A stretch of DNA of 63,239 nucleotides. Source: Planctomycetaceae bacterium. Lineage in GTDB: Bacteria; Planctomycetota; Planctomycetia; Pirellulales; Pirellulaceae. The notes beneath the pieces are model-generated. The model saw nothing but the letters and a program-made list of their open reading frames with translations. It made no database searches and was not told the DNA's origin. The position numbers and the translations under genes are program-made. Each line of letters begins with the position of its first letter. Within the stretch, counting starts at the first letter, position 1. The stretch spans positions 1-63,239 of the forward strand of contig JABJJO010000016.1 in NCBI GenBank assembly GCA_018660825.1, in the 5' to 3' direction. This document shows, one piece after another, positions 54,380-62,355 of this stretch.

Positions 54380-55564
54380 ATGAAACTATTGATCGCAAAT
54401 TTAGGGTCGACGAGCTTCAAGTACCGATTATTCGAGATGTCTACCGAAACGCAACTGGCGCAAGGTGGTATTGATCGAATCGGCGACAAGATAAGTGATT
54501 GTTTTGTCGAGATTGATGGTGTTCGCAACGAAAGCCAGGCTGTCGTTGAGGACCACAGCGTTGCTGTCCAAAAGTGTTTGGATCAGTTAACGGATCCTAA
54601 CAAGGGTTGCCTTAAGTCGGCGGCGGAAGTTTCAGGAATTGGTTTTAAGGCGGTTCACGGAGGATCCTATAGTGGTGTGCAGTTGGTAACCCCTGATGTT
54701 CTCAACGAAATGGAATCGATGGCTCAGGCAGCACCAGCACACAATCCACCTTATGTGTCCGCGATGAGGTTATTGGGTAAGCAATTTCCCGATTTACCAA
54801 TGGTTGCGGCATTTGAAACTGGATTCCATCAGACCATTGCGGACGCACAGCGTTATTACGCCGCGCCTCGAAGATGGGCGGATCAGTTCCAAGTTAAAAA
54901 ATGGGGTTTTCATGGTGCCAGTCACCGATTTATCGGTGAGCGGATGCAACAGTTGTTATCTGCGGAGCAACCGCGAGTGATTTCATGCCACCTTGGTGGT
55001 TCCAGTAGTTTGTGTGCAATGCGTGACGGTGTTAGTGTTGCTAACACGCTAGGCATGAGCCCTCAGACAGGAATCCCGCATAACAATCGAGTGGGGGATT
55101 TTGATCCCTTTGCATTGCCGATAGTGATGCGGGAAACAGGTCAGAGCTTGGATGAGGTGTTGGATGACCTGGCAAACCAAAGTGGTTTATTGGGGTTAAG
55201 CGGAATAAGTGGTGATTGCCGTGATTTGGAGGAAGCTGCTGACGCAGGCAATCAGGACGCCAAGTTGGCTTTGGACGTATTTGTTGCGGAAATTAGACGC
55301 CATCTTGGGGGGCTTTTATTGCAGCTTGGAGGTGCAGAGGCGATTGTGTTCACTGGTGGAATCGGTGAAAACGGAACCGCCATACGGGCGGCTGTTTGTG
55401 AGAGCCTTAGTGAACTCGGAATTCAATTGGACGCTGAACGAAACCAGTCCGTTGATAACGAGGCGCTGGTTAGCACCGACAGTAGCAAGGTGCAAATATG
55501 GGTCGTGCCAACCAATGAAGAAATTGTCGTAGCACGTCAGACAAAACTTTTATTAGAGGGGTGA
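54380..55564 (+). CDS. ackA: Acetate (propionate) kinase
   Basis: Makes ATP and a carboxylate from acyl phosphate; here it finishes the pathway that starts in the microcompartment. It is 394 residues from the ATG at 54380, behind AAGGAGC; the frame is open further upstream but without coding character. Family motifs are 'NLGSTSFKYRLFEM', 'GFKAVHGGSY', 'KWGFHGASHRFIGERM', 'HLGGSSSLCAM' and 'FTGGIGENG'. No encapsulation peptide is apparent, so it probably acts in the cytoplasm. Confidence 0.95.
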   Translation: MKLLIANLGSTSFKYRLFEMSTETQLAQGGIDRIGDKISDCFVEIDGVRNESQAVVEDHSVAVQKCLDQLTDPNKGCLKSAAEVSGIGFKAVHGGSYSGVQLVTPDVLNEMESMAQAAPAHNPPYVSAMRLLGKQFPDLPMVAAFETGFHQTIADAQRYYAAPRRWADQFQVKKWGFHGASHRFIGERMQQLLSAEQPRVISCHLGGSSSLCAMRDGVSVANTLGMSPQTGIPHNNRVGDFDPFALPIVMRETGQSLDEVLDDLANQSGLLGLSGISGDCRDLEEAADAGNQDAKLALDVFVAEIRRHLGGLLLQLGGAEAIVFTGGIGENGTAIRAAVCESLSELGIQLDAERNQSVDNEALVSTDSSKVQIWVVPTNEEIVVARQTKLLLEG

Positions 55565-55567
55565 GAG

Positions 55568-55882
55568 ATGTTCATCGCCAAAGTTACCGGATCTGTGGTT
55601 TCAACTCAAAAGGTTGAGTCATTGGTTGGGTATAAATTGTTAGTGGTAGAACCCTATCGGTTGGAGCCAGAAAATCGCAAAAGCCTGTCCACGACCGGTC
55701 GGACGTTCGTTGCGGTTGATACCCTAGGCGCCGGCGCTGGGGACTATGTGCTCCTAACGCAGGGTTCGAGTGCTCGCCTAACTGACGAAACTCGCCAACT
55801 ACCGATCGACGCCGTGGTCGTTGGCATTGTGGACCAAGTCCGAGTTGACGCCCAGTGTGTATATCACCGTGAGGACGAATAG
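55568..55882 (+). CDS. Microcompartment pentameric vertex protein (BMC-P, EutN/CcmL family), copy 1
   Basis: A 104-residue vertex protein that closes the corners of the shell. It begins 'MFIAKVTGSVVSTQKVESLV' and contains 'GYKLLVVEPY', 'FVAVDTLGAGAGDYVLLTQG' and 'IDAVVVGIVDQV', the usual EutN/CcmL sequence. It starts 3 bp after ackA. Three vertex paralogs in one operon is characteristic of the PVM-type compartments. Confidence 0.96.
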   Translation: MFIAKVTGSVVSTQKVESLVGYKLLVVEPYRLEPENRKSLSTTGRTFVAVDTLGAGAGDYVLLTQGSSARLTDETRQLPIDAVVVGIVDQVRVDAQCVYHREDE

Positions 55883-55951
55883 CTTATTTAGGTCAGAATA
55901 ATCCCAGTGCTCCGTGCACACAGACAGTCAAAAAAGATTGAGAAACTTACC

Positions 55952-57385
55952 ATGCAAATTAATGAAACCATGATTCGAAATGTAGTTAGCCAAGTGCTTG
56001 CCGAAGTATCTGTTTCAGGTACGGCGAACCGGTCACGGCCCAATAACACTAGCCCTAAACACGGCGTCTTCGATGATGCTAACGAGGCAGTAGTGGCGGC
56101 GCGCGTGGCATTTGAGCAATTGCAAGAGCGGTCCATGGAAGAGCGGAAAAAGATCATCGATCATATTCGCCGGATATCCATCGACCAGTCTGTTGAGCTA
56201 GGCACCATGGAGATGGAAGAGACACAAATTGGACGACTAGAACACAAAATTGACAAGCTCAAGACACTGGGGAATAGAGCACCGGGTGTAGAGTTTCTTA
56301 AGAGTGAGGTTTTTACGGGTGATCTGGGTATTGCGGTTATTGAGCATGCCCCTTTTGGAGTCATTGGTGCAATAACTCCTGTAACGCACTCCCTACCGAC
56401 GATCACCGGAAACGCGGTTAGCATGATCGCTGGCGGTAACACACTCGTGGTAAATCCGCATCCTAGTGGAAAAAAAGTCGCTGCTGAGGGGGTTCGGCGT
56501 TTCAATAAAGCTATTTATGACGATTTAGGAATCGACAACTTAATTTCTGTAATTGCGGAGCCGACGCTGGAAACCGCCGATACGATATTTTCCCACCGAG
56601 ACGTGGCAATTATTTGTGTGACTGGGGGGCCCGCAGTCGCTCGCGCCGCGCTCAATAGCGGCAAGCGCGCCGTTGTAGCAGGTCCGGGAAATCCGCCCGT
56701 TGTGGTAGATGAAACCGCTGATCTGAAAAATGCTGCTGAATCAATCATTACGGGTGGCGCATACGACAACAATCTACTTTGCATCGCTGAAAAGGAGGTG
56801 TTTGTTGTTAGTTCGGTGTTCGACGAACTTATGCGACAAATGGAAATTGCAGGGGCACATCGTTTGAATTCACAACAAATAAGTGATCTGACATCCAAGG
56901 CAATCGTTCAGGTTGGAGATGATAATCACGATGCACCCGCGAAGGAGTATCTTGGTAAGGACGCATCTGTGTTGGCTGCGGCGGCTGGTGTGTCGATCGC
57001 TGCGAGTACTACCTTATTGTTCGGTGAAACTGAACATTCGCACCCATTCGTATCAATTGAACAAATGATGCCCTTTGTTCCATTTGTGCGCGTTCGCGAC
57101 GTCGAAGAAGGTATTCAGTTGGCCAAGAAATACGAACATGGTTTTCGTCACACGGCGATCATGCACTCTACCAACGTTAAAAATATGACCCGGATGGGCC
57201 GCGTATTGGACACAACGTTGTTTGTTAAAAATGGCCCATGCATGGGGGGGTTGGGCTTAGGTGGCGAGGGTTACCCGTCATTCTCAATTGCTGGTCCAAC
57301 CGGTGAAGGAGTTACGACACCACTTACGTTTACCCGTGAACGGCGTACGACTTTGATCGGCGATCTTTGCATGTTGGGGAAATAG
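55952..57385 (+). CDS. CoA-acylating aldehyde dehydrogenase (PduP-like), microcompartment cargo
   Basis: Oxidises the aldehyde made in the compartment to acyl-CoA with NAD. It is 477 residues from the ATG at 55952. The first 18 residues, 'INETMIRNVVSQVLAEV', form an amphipathic helix: the encapsulation peptide seen on PduP enzymes. The catalytic Cys is in 'NNLLCIAEKEVFV'; 'GPGNPPVVVDETADL' and 'GPCMGGLGLGGEG' are family marks. In the known planctomycete pathway the substrate is lactaldehyde. Confidence 0.95.
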   Translation: MQINETMIRNVVSQVLAEVSVSGTANRSRPNNTSPKHGVFDDANEAVVAARVAFEQLQERSMEERKKIIDHIRRISIDQSVELGTMEMEETQIGRLEHKIDKLKTLGNRAPGVEFLKSEVFTGDLGIAVIEHAPFGVIGAITPVTHSLPTITGNAVSMIAGGNTLVVNPHPSGKKVAAEGVRRFNKAIYDDLGIDNLISVIAEPTLETADTIFSHRDVAIICVTGGPAVARAALNSGKRAVVAGPGNPPVVVDETADLKNAAESIITGGAYDNNLLCIAEKEVFVVSSVFDELMRQMEIAGAHRLNSQQISDLTSKAIVQVGDDNHDAPAKEYLGKDASVLAAAAGVSIAASTTLLFGETEHSHPFVSIEQMMPFVPFVRVRDVEEGIQLAKKYEHGFRHTAIMHSTNVKNMTRMGRVLDTTLFVKNGPCMGGLGLGGEGYPSFSIAGPTGEGVTTPLTFTRERRTTLIGDLCMLGK

Positions 57386-57409
57386 AAGCTTTACATTGAG
57401 GGAAACAGG

Positions 57410-57667
57410 ATGCAAATAGCTCGTGTAGTTGGGACAACGATTTCGGAAGCGAAACATGCTTCGCTAAACGGTTTGAAATTGTTACTCATACAAATGTATT
57501 TGACGGACGGTAAAACCTCTGATGGTTTTCCATTGATAGCGATGGACACGTTTGGAGCTCGAGTTGGAGATGATGTCATTGTCACCAGTGATAGTGACCT
57601 GGCAAAAGATTTACGACCCGAGGGTACAACACCTTTGCGATGGTGTGTTATGGGAATTCAGGATTGA
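57410..57667 (+). CDS. Microcompartment pentameric vertex protein (BMC-P), copy 2
   Basis: An 85-residue EutN/CcmL-family protein: 'MQIARVVGTTISEAKHASLN', 'GLKLLLIQMYLTDGK', 'LIAMDTFGARVGDDVIVTSD', ending in 'CVMGIQD'. It is the shortest of the three vertex paralogs. It ends 2 bp before the next gene. Confidence 0.95.
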   Translation: MQIARVVGTTISEAKHASLNGLKLLLIQMYLTDGKTSDGFPLIAMDTFGARVGDDVIVTSDSDLAKDLRPEGTTPLRWCVMGIQD

Positions 57668-57669
57668 TC

Positions 57670-58332
57670 ATGCAGCGGATAGAAATACAGAACGTCATTG
57701 AGGAAGTAACTAGGCGGGTTATTGCGCTTAATGATTCACATTGCGATAAAGCATCAGTCGTCGCAACGGATTCAAAAGACGGCGGTATCGAACAAATTGA
57801 CGACAAGGTGGTTAGTACGCAGCAGTTAGATGGTTTGACGCGTGGGCTCAAGGCGATCCGAGTCGACACTAAAGCGCTGATTACTCCGGCCGCCGCGGAT
57901 TGGTTGCGTGAGCAAAACATTGATGTACTACGCGTGGAACGGCAAGCTGTTGGTGAAAATCAAGATTCAGATAATGAGCGAGGCAGGTTGGTTCAGATCG
58001 CGGTAGGGTCCTTTAAGTCCCCCGCCTTGACCGAAGAGTTCGAATCGTATGATTGCATTGTAAAAGCAGCTAGACGTTGCGCCGAGGTAATTACGAACGG
58101 CGACCGAATCGTGTTGTTTACAGACGCCGTGCCGTTGGCTTTGATTTCCCTTAATCGAGACAAGAAAATTAGAGCGATTGAGGTTAAGAATATTTCGGGG
58201 TTACGAAAAGACGCGGATGGCTGTTTCGCGAACATTTTCGTAGTTAATCGACAGTCTCCGCAATCAATTAGATTAATCAAACAAATTCAATTAATTCCTT
58301 GCCCTTCCGGTTTGCCACCGGAGTGGCTGTAG
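57670..58332 (+). CDS. Microcompartment-associated protein of unknown function with encapsulation-peptide-like N terminus
   Basis: A 220-residue protein. Residues 3-18 ('RIEIQNVIEEVTRRVI') look like the cargo helix of PduP and PduL, so it probably enters the shell. A linker to about residue 50 follows. 'ALITPAAADWLREQNIDVLR' (about 74-93) resembles a short element found in several EutT/PduO/EutQ-region proteins. The C-terminal half ('VKAARRCAEVITNGDRIVLF', 'IRAIEVKNISGLRKDAD', 'ANIFVVN', 'SIRLIKQI') has the rhythm of RpiB/LacAB sugar-phosphate isomerases, but the usual active-site residues are not evident. It may be a degenerate isomerase or structural cargo; the function is open. Confidence 0.7.
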   Translation: MQRIEIQNVIEEVTRRVIALNDSHCDKASVVATDSKDGGIEQIDDKVVSTQQLDGLTRGLKAIRVDTKALITPAAADWLREQNIDVLRVERQAVGENQDSDNERGRLVQIAVGSFKSPALTEEFESYDCIVKAARRCAEVITNGDRIVLFTDAVPLALISLNRDKKIRAIEVKNISGLRKDADGCFANIFVVNRQSPQSIRLIKQIQLIPCPSGLPPEWL

Positions 58333-58357
58333 CAAACTGCTCAGAAAGAAATTAGAT

Positions 58358-58651
58358 ATGCGAATCGCAAAAATTATTGGCGACGTGACGTTAAATCGTT
58401 GCGTACCGGAATTTGTGGGAGCGTCACTGCGAGTTGCAGTCGCGTTAACGCTGGATGAGTTACCCCATAATGGTTCGCAAGCAGATACGGATAGCAATGA
58501 GATATTGGTTTTGTGGGATGAGCTTGGGTCAGGTCAAGGATCGCTGATCGCATTAAGTGAAAGCGCCGAGGCGGCTCGCCCGTTTCGTCCGATAAATAAG
58601 CCCGTCGACGCCTACAATGCGGCGATATTGGAAAACATTAACTTGAAATAG
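58358..58651 (+). CDS. Microcompartment pentameric vertex protein (BMC-P), copy 3
   Basis: A 97-residue EutN/CcmL-family protein: 'MRIAKIIGDVTLNRCVPEFV' at the start, 'ILVLWDELGSGQGSLIALSE' in the middle and 'PVDAYNAAILENINL' at the end. It differs clearly from the other two copies in the C-terminal third, suggesting a distinct role at the vertices or at interaction sites. Confidence 0.94.
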   Translation: MRIAKIIGDVTLNRCVPEFVGASLRVAVALTLDELPHNGSQADTDSNEILVLWDELGSGQGSLIALSESAEAARPFRPINKPVDAYNAAILENINLK

Positions 58652-58684
58652 TATTTTTAATTAGAACTAAGGGAGAAACGTACC

Positions 58685-59551
58685 ATGACTAATGTATTTA
58701 AGATTAAACAGGATATTTGCGAAATTGGAAGACGCATTTATCAGAAGGAATTCGCAGCGGCCAATGATGGCAATATCTCGGTTCGTATTGGCGAAAATGA
58801 AGTGCTGTGCACGCCGACAATGCAATCCAAAGGATTTTTGACACCTGATGATATTTGCACGATCGATATGACCGGCAAGCAAACCGCGGGCAGAAAAAAA
58901 CGTTCTAGCGAGGCATTGTTGCATCTCGAAATTTATAAGGCGCGGGAAGACATTAAGAGCGTTGTTCATTGTCATCCCCCCCACGCGACAGCTTTTGCCA
59001 TCGCCCATGAACCGATCCCACAGTGTGTTCTTCCCGAAGTAGAGATATTTTTAGGCGACGTACCCATCACCCGCTACGAAACACCCGGTGGTCAAGCTTT
59101 TGCCGAAACCATATTACCTTTTGTGAATAAGTCCAATGTGATAATTCTTGCCAATCACGGTACCGTGTCCTTCGGCGAAGATGTTGAAAAGGCCTACTGG
59201 TGGACGGAAATATTGGATGCCTATTGTCGCATGCTGATGCTCGCTCGTGGGTTAGGAAACATCAGTTATTTTAGTGAAGAAAAGCAACGTGAATTGTTGG
59301 CACTCAAAGACAAATGGGGCTACTCGGATCCACGAAACACTAAAGAATACGAAGATTGCGATATTTGCGCTAATGATATTTTCCGCGATAGTTGGAGTGA
59401 GTCGGGCGTACAGCGTCGATCTTTCTCTCCGCCACCAGCAATGGGTGGTGGTGCGAACGTGGATGCGAGCGGGATGGACCAAGAGGCCTTGGTTCGACAA
59501 ATTACCGATCGAGTGATGGCAGCCTTGGCACAAGGTGGCACGGTTGCGTAG
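58685..59551 (+). CDS. Class II aldolase (fuculose/rhamnulose-phosphate type), microcompartment cargo
   Basis: Cleaves a deoxyketose-1-phosphate to dihydroxyacetone phosphate and lactaldehyde in the known planctomycete compartment. It is 288 residues. Zinc ligands are in 'VVHCHPPHATAFAI' and the late His of 'ILANHGTVSFG'; the catalytic Glu is probably in 'PEVEIFLGDVP'. A flexible linker (about 240-264) leads to 'MDQEALVRQITDRVMAALAQ', a C-terminal amphipathic encapsulation peptide. Other class II aldolases of about 215-230 residues lack this tail. Confidence 0.94.
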   Translation: MTNVFKIKQDICEIGRRIYQKEFAAANDGNISVRIGENEVLCTPTMQSKGFLTPDDICTIDMTGKQTAGRKKRSSEALLHLEIYKAREDIKSVVHCHPPHATAFAIAHEPIPQCVLPEVEIFLGDVPITRYETPGGQAFAETILPFVNKSNVIILANHGTVSFGEDVEKAYWWTEILDAYCRMLMLARGLGNISYFSEEKQRELLALKDKWGYSDPRNTKEYEDCDICANDIFRDSWSESGVQRRSFSPPPAMGGGANVDASGMDQEALVRQITDRVMAALAQGGTVA

Positions 59552-59598
59552 ACTCTATCGAGATCAAACTTATTAAATAAGCAGGAGAGGGTGTTGAG

Positions 59599-60537
59599 AT
59601 GAAAGTTAGTATTATTGGGGCTGGTGGCTTAGTCGGATCCAGTGCTGCGTTTGCACTACAATGTGGCGGAGTGGTGAGAGAAATCGCCTTATTGGATTTG
59701 AATTTAGAGGCTGCCGAAGGTCAGGCGTTGGATATTATGCACGGTGGCCCGAGCACGGCGGATCAGATTGTCGTTGCTGGTGGCTATGAACATGTTGCCG
59801 ATAGTGATCTGATTTGTATTACAGCCGGCTTACGACGGAAACCCGACGAAAGTAGGCTCGATCTAATTAATCGAAATACGGATTTGTTCGTAGGTATTTT
59901 GGACGAAATCCAAAAGGTCGGCACTAAGCCTGACGCGATTGTATTTGTTGTCTCAAATCCAGTAGATATTTTGACGTACGTCGCGGCCCGACGGTTAGGT
60001 CTGCCGTTAACTCAGGTTATTGGGCTTGGAACACAACTTGATACCATTCGTTTTCGCAGCTTGATAGCAGCGGAACTGGGAATTGCTCCGACACAAACGT
60101 CGGCGTTGATTCTAGGTGAACATGGCGAAAGCATGGTTCCGATATGGTCGAGCGCAACCTTTGCCGGTGTGGCGCTTGATCGACATCCTAACTGGACTCC
60201 CGCGCTTGCAAACGAATTATTCGCCCGCACTCGTGGTAGTGGTGCCGAAGTGATTCGTAAGAAAGGTGGCGCTGGATTTGCGGTAGGTATTGCTATCCGC
60301 GACGTGATCGAGTCAATCGCCCTCGATTCGCAAAAAGTGCTCCCCGTATCTAGTGTGCAAACCGGTTGTTATGGAATTCAGGATGTTGCCCTGTCAGTGC
60401 CAACGGTGATTGGGCGTGCCGGTGTGGTAAATCGTTTAGAAATCGATCTATGGCCCAAGGAAGTTCAGGGATTACGCGCCAGTGGAAACGCCTTGCGTCA
60501 AACGATTGCGAAAGTAATGGAACGCATCGTTAGTTAG
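59599..60537 (+). CDS. Lactate/malate dehydrogenase family enzyme
   Basis: An NAD-dependent 2-hydroxyacid dehydrogenase that probably recycles NADH made by the aldehyde dehydrogenase. It is 312 residues. 'SIIGAGGLVGSSAAF' with Asp in 'ALLDLN' indicates NAD binding, and the catalytic His is in 'LGEHGESMVPIW'. The loop reads 'TAGLRRKPDESRLDL': the second Arg falls at the substrate-specificity position where malate dehydrogenases have Arg and lactate dehydrogenases Gln. Annotated lactate dehydrogenase in other loci, it may prefer a dicarboxylate. No encapsulation peptide is visible. Confidence 0.9.
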   Translation: MKVSIIGAGGLVGSSAAFALQCGGVVREIALLDLNLEAAEGQALDIMHGGPSTADQIVVAGGYEHVADSDLICITAGLRRKPDESRLDLINRNTDLFVGILDEIQKVGTKPDAIVFVVSNPVDILTYVAARRLGLPLTQVIGLGTQLDTIRFRSLIAAELGIAPTQTSALILGEHGESMVPIWSSATFAGVALDRHPNWTPALANELFARTRGSGAEVIRKKGGAGFAVGIAIRDVIESIALDSQKVLPVSSVQTGCYGIQDVALSVPTVIGRAGVVNRLEIDLWPKEVQGLRASGNALRQTIAKVMERIVS

Positions 60538-60569
60538 TTACCGCTGGTATCCCAACGCACGTTTCTCCG

Positions 60570-60623
60570 CGCGGGTAATGTCGGGTGCAAGGTTGCACCC
60601 AAGACATTGCCCGCGTTGGTTTT
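60570..60623 (+). terminator. Strong hairpin terminator at the end of the microcompartment operon
   Basis: Bases 60570-60582 pair with 60603-60615 over 13 bp (one G-U), and the inner 60583-60590 with 60593-60600 over 8 bp, with only a 2-base bulge (60601-60602). TTGGTTTT follows on the plus strand. It sits between the convergent dehydrogenase and M28 peptidase genes. A competing stem CCAACGC/GCGTTGG (60552-60558 with 60613-60619) also exists. Confidence 0.8.
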
Positions 60624-60652
60624 CGCTGCGTGCGGTTATGAATAGGAAACGT

Positions 60653-61594
60653 TTACTTGGTGGGAGGTTTTTCCGTTAGCGATTCTTGACGAAATGTGGG
60701 TGGTGTTTTGGTCGTGGCTAAATATGCAATGAAATTACGCGCGAGCCTACCCACTTGTTCCAAACCTTCCACATCGATAGTTTCAGAATCGTCACCTGGC
60801 TTGTGATATTCGGGGTGTAAACCAGTGTGCAACATAAAACCAGGGATTCCTTTATTGATAAAGGGCCAGTGGTCGCTATTGGCGGGCATTTTAAAGACGT
60901 AGTCAATATCGATACCAAGTTTGGTGTTGGCAGCGTCCAATGGGGCCTTGATTCCAGTGCCACTGCGATGCCCCTGAACCTCGAGTGTTTCACCGTCGAG
61001 ACGGCCGATCATATCAATATTGACTTTGAACACGATTCTAGACAACTCAACGGTTGGTTTTTCGATCCAATATTTTGAACCAATAAGTCCCTGTTCTTCA
61101 CTGTCCCAAAAACAAAACATCAAAGAACGGTCTGGTCTGTTCCTGGGTTTACTAAAATATCGTGCAAGTTCAATCACGGTAGCTGTCCCACTTGCATTGT
61201 CATCGGCGCCGTTATGGATGGGGCCACGGTTTTTACCCTGCCCATAGCCAACGTGGTCGTAGTGCGCTCCGATCGCTACGATTTCTTGTTGGAGCCGAGG
61301 GTGTTTTCCTGGCAAGAGAGCGATGATATTACGGCAGTTTTCATATTTCTTGTTAAAAGGTTGGAAATAGCTTTCTTCACCGGCGGTGATCAGACCAAAT
61401 TCGGAGAGGTGTTTAACGATATAACCCGCGGCGGCGTGCCCGCCTTTTGATCCCGCACGGCGGCCTTCGAATGAATCGTCGGCCAGTACTTCAATATGTT
61501 TGAAGGCGTCTAAATTCTGGTTGCGCTGTGCGGTGGCCGCTACCGGAGTGAGAAATAAAAATAGCAGCAACTGAGTAACAATGGCGCGATTCAT
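60653..61594 (-). CDS. Secreted M28-family zinc peptidase
   Basis: A 313-residue exported metallopeptidase with a signal peptide (about 1-22, 'LLLFLFLTPVAATA'). Metal ligands are visible in 'IGAHYDHVGY' (His), 'NGADDNASGTATVIEL' (Asp), 'WDSEEQGLIGS' (catalytic Glu and Glu ligand), 'VNIDMIGRLD' (Asp) and the late His in 'PGFMLHTGLHPEYHKPGDD'. These are all the M28 aminopeptidase positions. Transcribed toward the microcompartment operon; no functional link is apparent. Confidence 0.93.
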   Translation of the reverse strand: MNRAIVTQLLLFLFLTPVAATAQRNQNLDAFKHIEVLADDSFEGRRAGSKGGHAAAGYIVKHLSEFGLITAGEESYFQPFNKKYENCRNIIALLPGKHPRLQQEIVAIGAHYDHVGYGQGKNRGPIHNGADDNASGTATVIELARYFSKPRNRPDRSLMFCFWDSEEQGLIGSKYWIEKPTVELSRIVFKVNIDMIGRLDGETLEVQGHRSGTGIKAPLDAANTKLGIDIDYVFKMPANSDHWPFINKGIPGFMLHTGLHPEYHKPGDDSETIDVEGLEQVGRLARNFIAYLATTKTPPTFRQESLTEKPPTK

Positions 61595-61772
61595 GGTAAG
61601 TCACCCTAATGGGAATATGCAGTTTAGTGTTGGAAATTAGAGTGTAACACGAACGTGTGAAATGTAAATCCATTGGTAAGGACTGCTGACGGGCTGTCGT
61701 AGGCAAATTTCCAACGTATAAACCGGTGGCGACTTGTCGGGAACTCGTTATTGAATTAACATTTAGTTTCAC

Positions 61773-61861
61773 GGAGAGATGGCTGAGTGGTCGAAAGCGC
61801 CAGATTGCTAATTTGGTGAACGGTTAACGCTGTTCCGCGGGTTCAAATCCCGCTCTCTCCG
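61773..61861 (+). tRNA. tRNA-Ser (anticodon GCU)
   Basis: An 89-base tRNA with a 7-bp acceptor stem (GGAGAGA with TCTCTCC), the D-arm sequence 'TGGCTGAGTGGTCGAAAGCG', an anticodon loop TTGCTAA giving GCU at 61807-61809, a long variable arm as in tRNA-Ser, and 'GGGTTCAAATCCC' as the T arm. The discriminator is G, as usual for tRNA-Ser. The CCA end is not encoded. Confidence 0.97.
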
Positions 61862-61914
61862 CTTTATACATGACTATATTCGACTCAAACGCCTGTAACG
61901 CGGCGGCGGAACTA

Positions 61915-61962
61915 TGGTTGTAATTGATGGCGCATGGCGATGTTTACAGCCAATTACAACCA
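61915..61962. repeat. 12-bp perfect inverted repeat next to tRNA-Ser
   Basis: TGGTTGTAATTG (61915-61926) and CAATTACAACCA (61951-61962) are perfect inverted copies with 24 bases between, 53 bp after the tRNA. The pair could be a hairpin, a leftover of a mobile element end, or an operator. The region 61862-62088 shows no convincing gene. Confidence 0.5.
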
Positions 61963-62088
61963 AAGGGCTGCAAACTTCCGGTAAGGCTCTAAAAAGGAGC
62001 GTACGCGTTATGGACGAAGTTAACGTTGGGGCTTTACTTTTGTCGGTGGCGCAGTTGCCTAAGTACCTCAAACGTTTCCGCCGATTAA

Positions 62089-62355
62089 TCAATAGCTGTT
62101 CGGCATGGCGATATTCTTTGTGTATTGCCATACGTTGTTAAGAACGAAAAATGGCGTCACGATGAGTGATATCACGCCCAGCCAACCGATTGCAAGAGTA
62201 ATAAGTGTTGTCTGCCAAAACAAGGCGTGCAGACACGATTTACATATCGGGCCTTCGTAAGTCTTTGTGAAGCGAAAAAATACTAGTCCAATGTTCTGAT
62301 GGAATATTACATCTCGACATGGCCGGTCTTGCCAACAGCGTCTGCAGCCCCACAT
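62089..62355 (-). CDS. Small membrane protein with two CxxC pairs
   Basis: An 88-residue protein from the ATG at 62355, with GGGAGA 9 bases upstream. Cys pairs 'CRRC' (4-7) and 'CKSC' (about 38-41) could form a zinc ribbon near the N terminus. The rest contains two hydrophobic segments ('TLITLAIGWLGVISLIVTPFF') joined to a short polar end. I do not recognise a named family, but the ribosome site and the paired cysteines support a real gene. Confidence 0.65.
   Translation of the reverse strand: MWGCRRCWQDRPCRDVIFHQNIGLVFFRFTKTYEGPICKSCLHALFWQTTLITLAIGWLGVISLIVTPFFVLNNVWQYTKNIAMPNSY

Noticed and set aside
61914-62141. Plus-strand 75-residue frame after tRNA-Ser
   Set aside because: It starts inside the inverted repeat, overlaps the end of the small membrane protein gene on the other strand, and has no recognisable feature.
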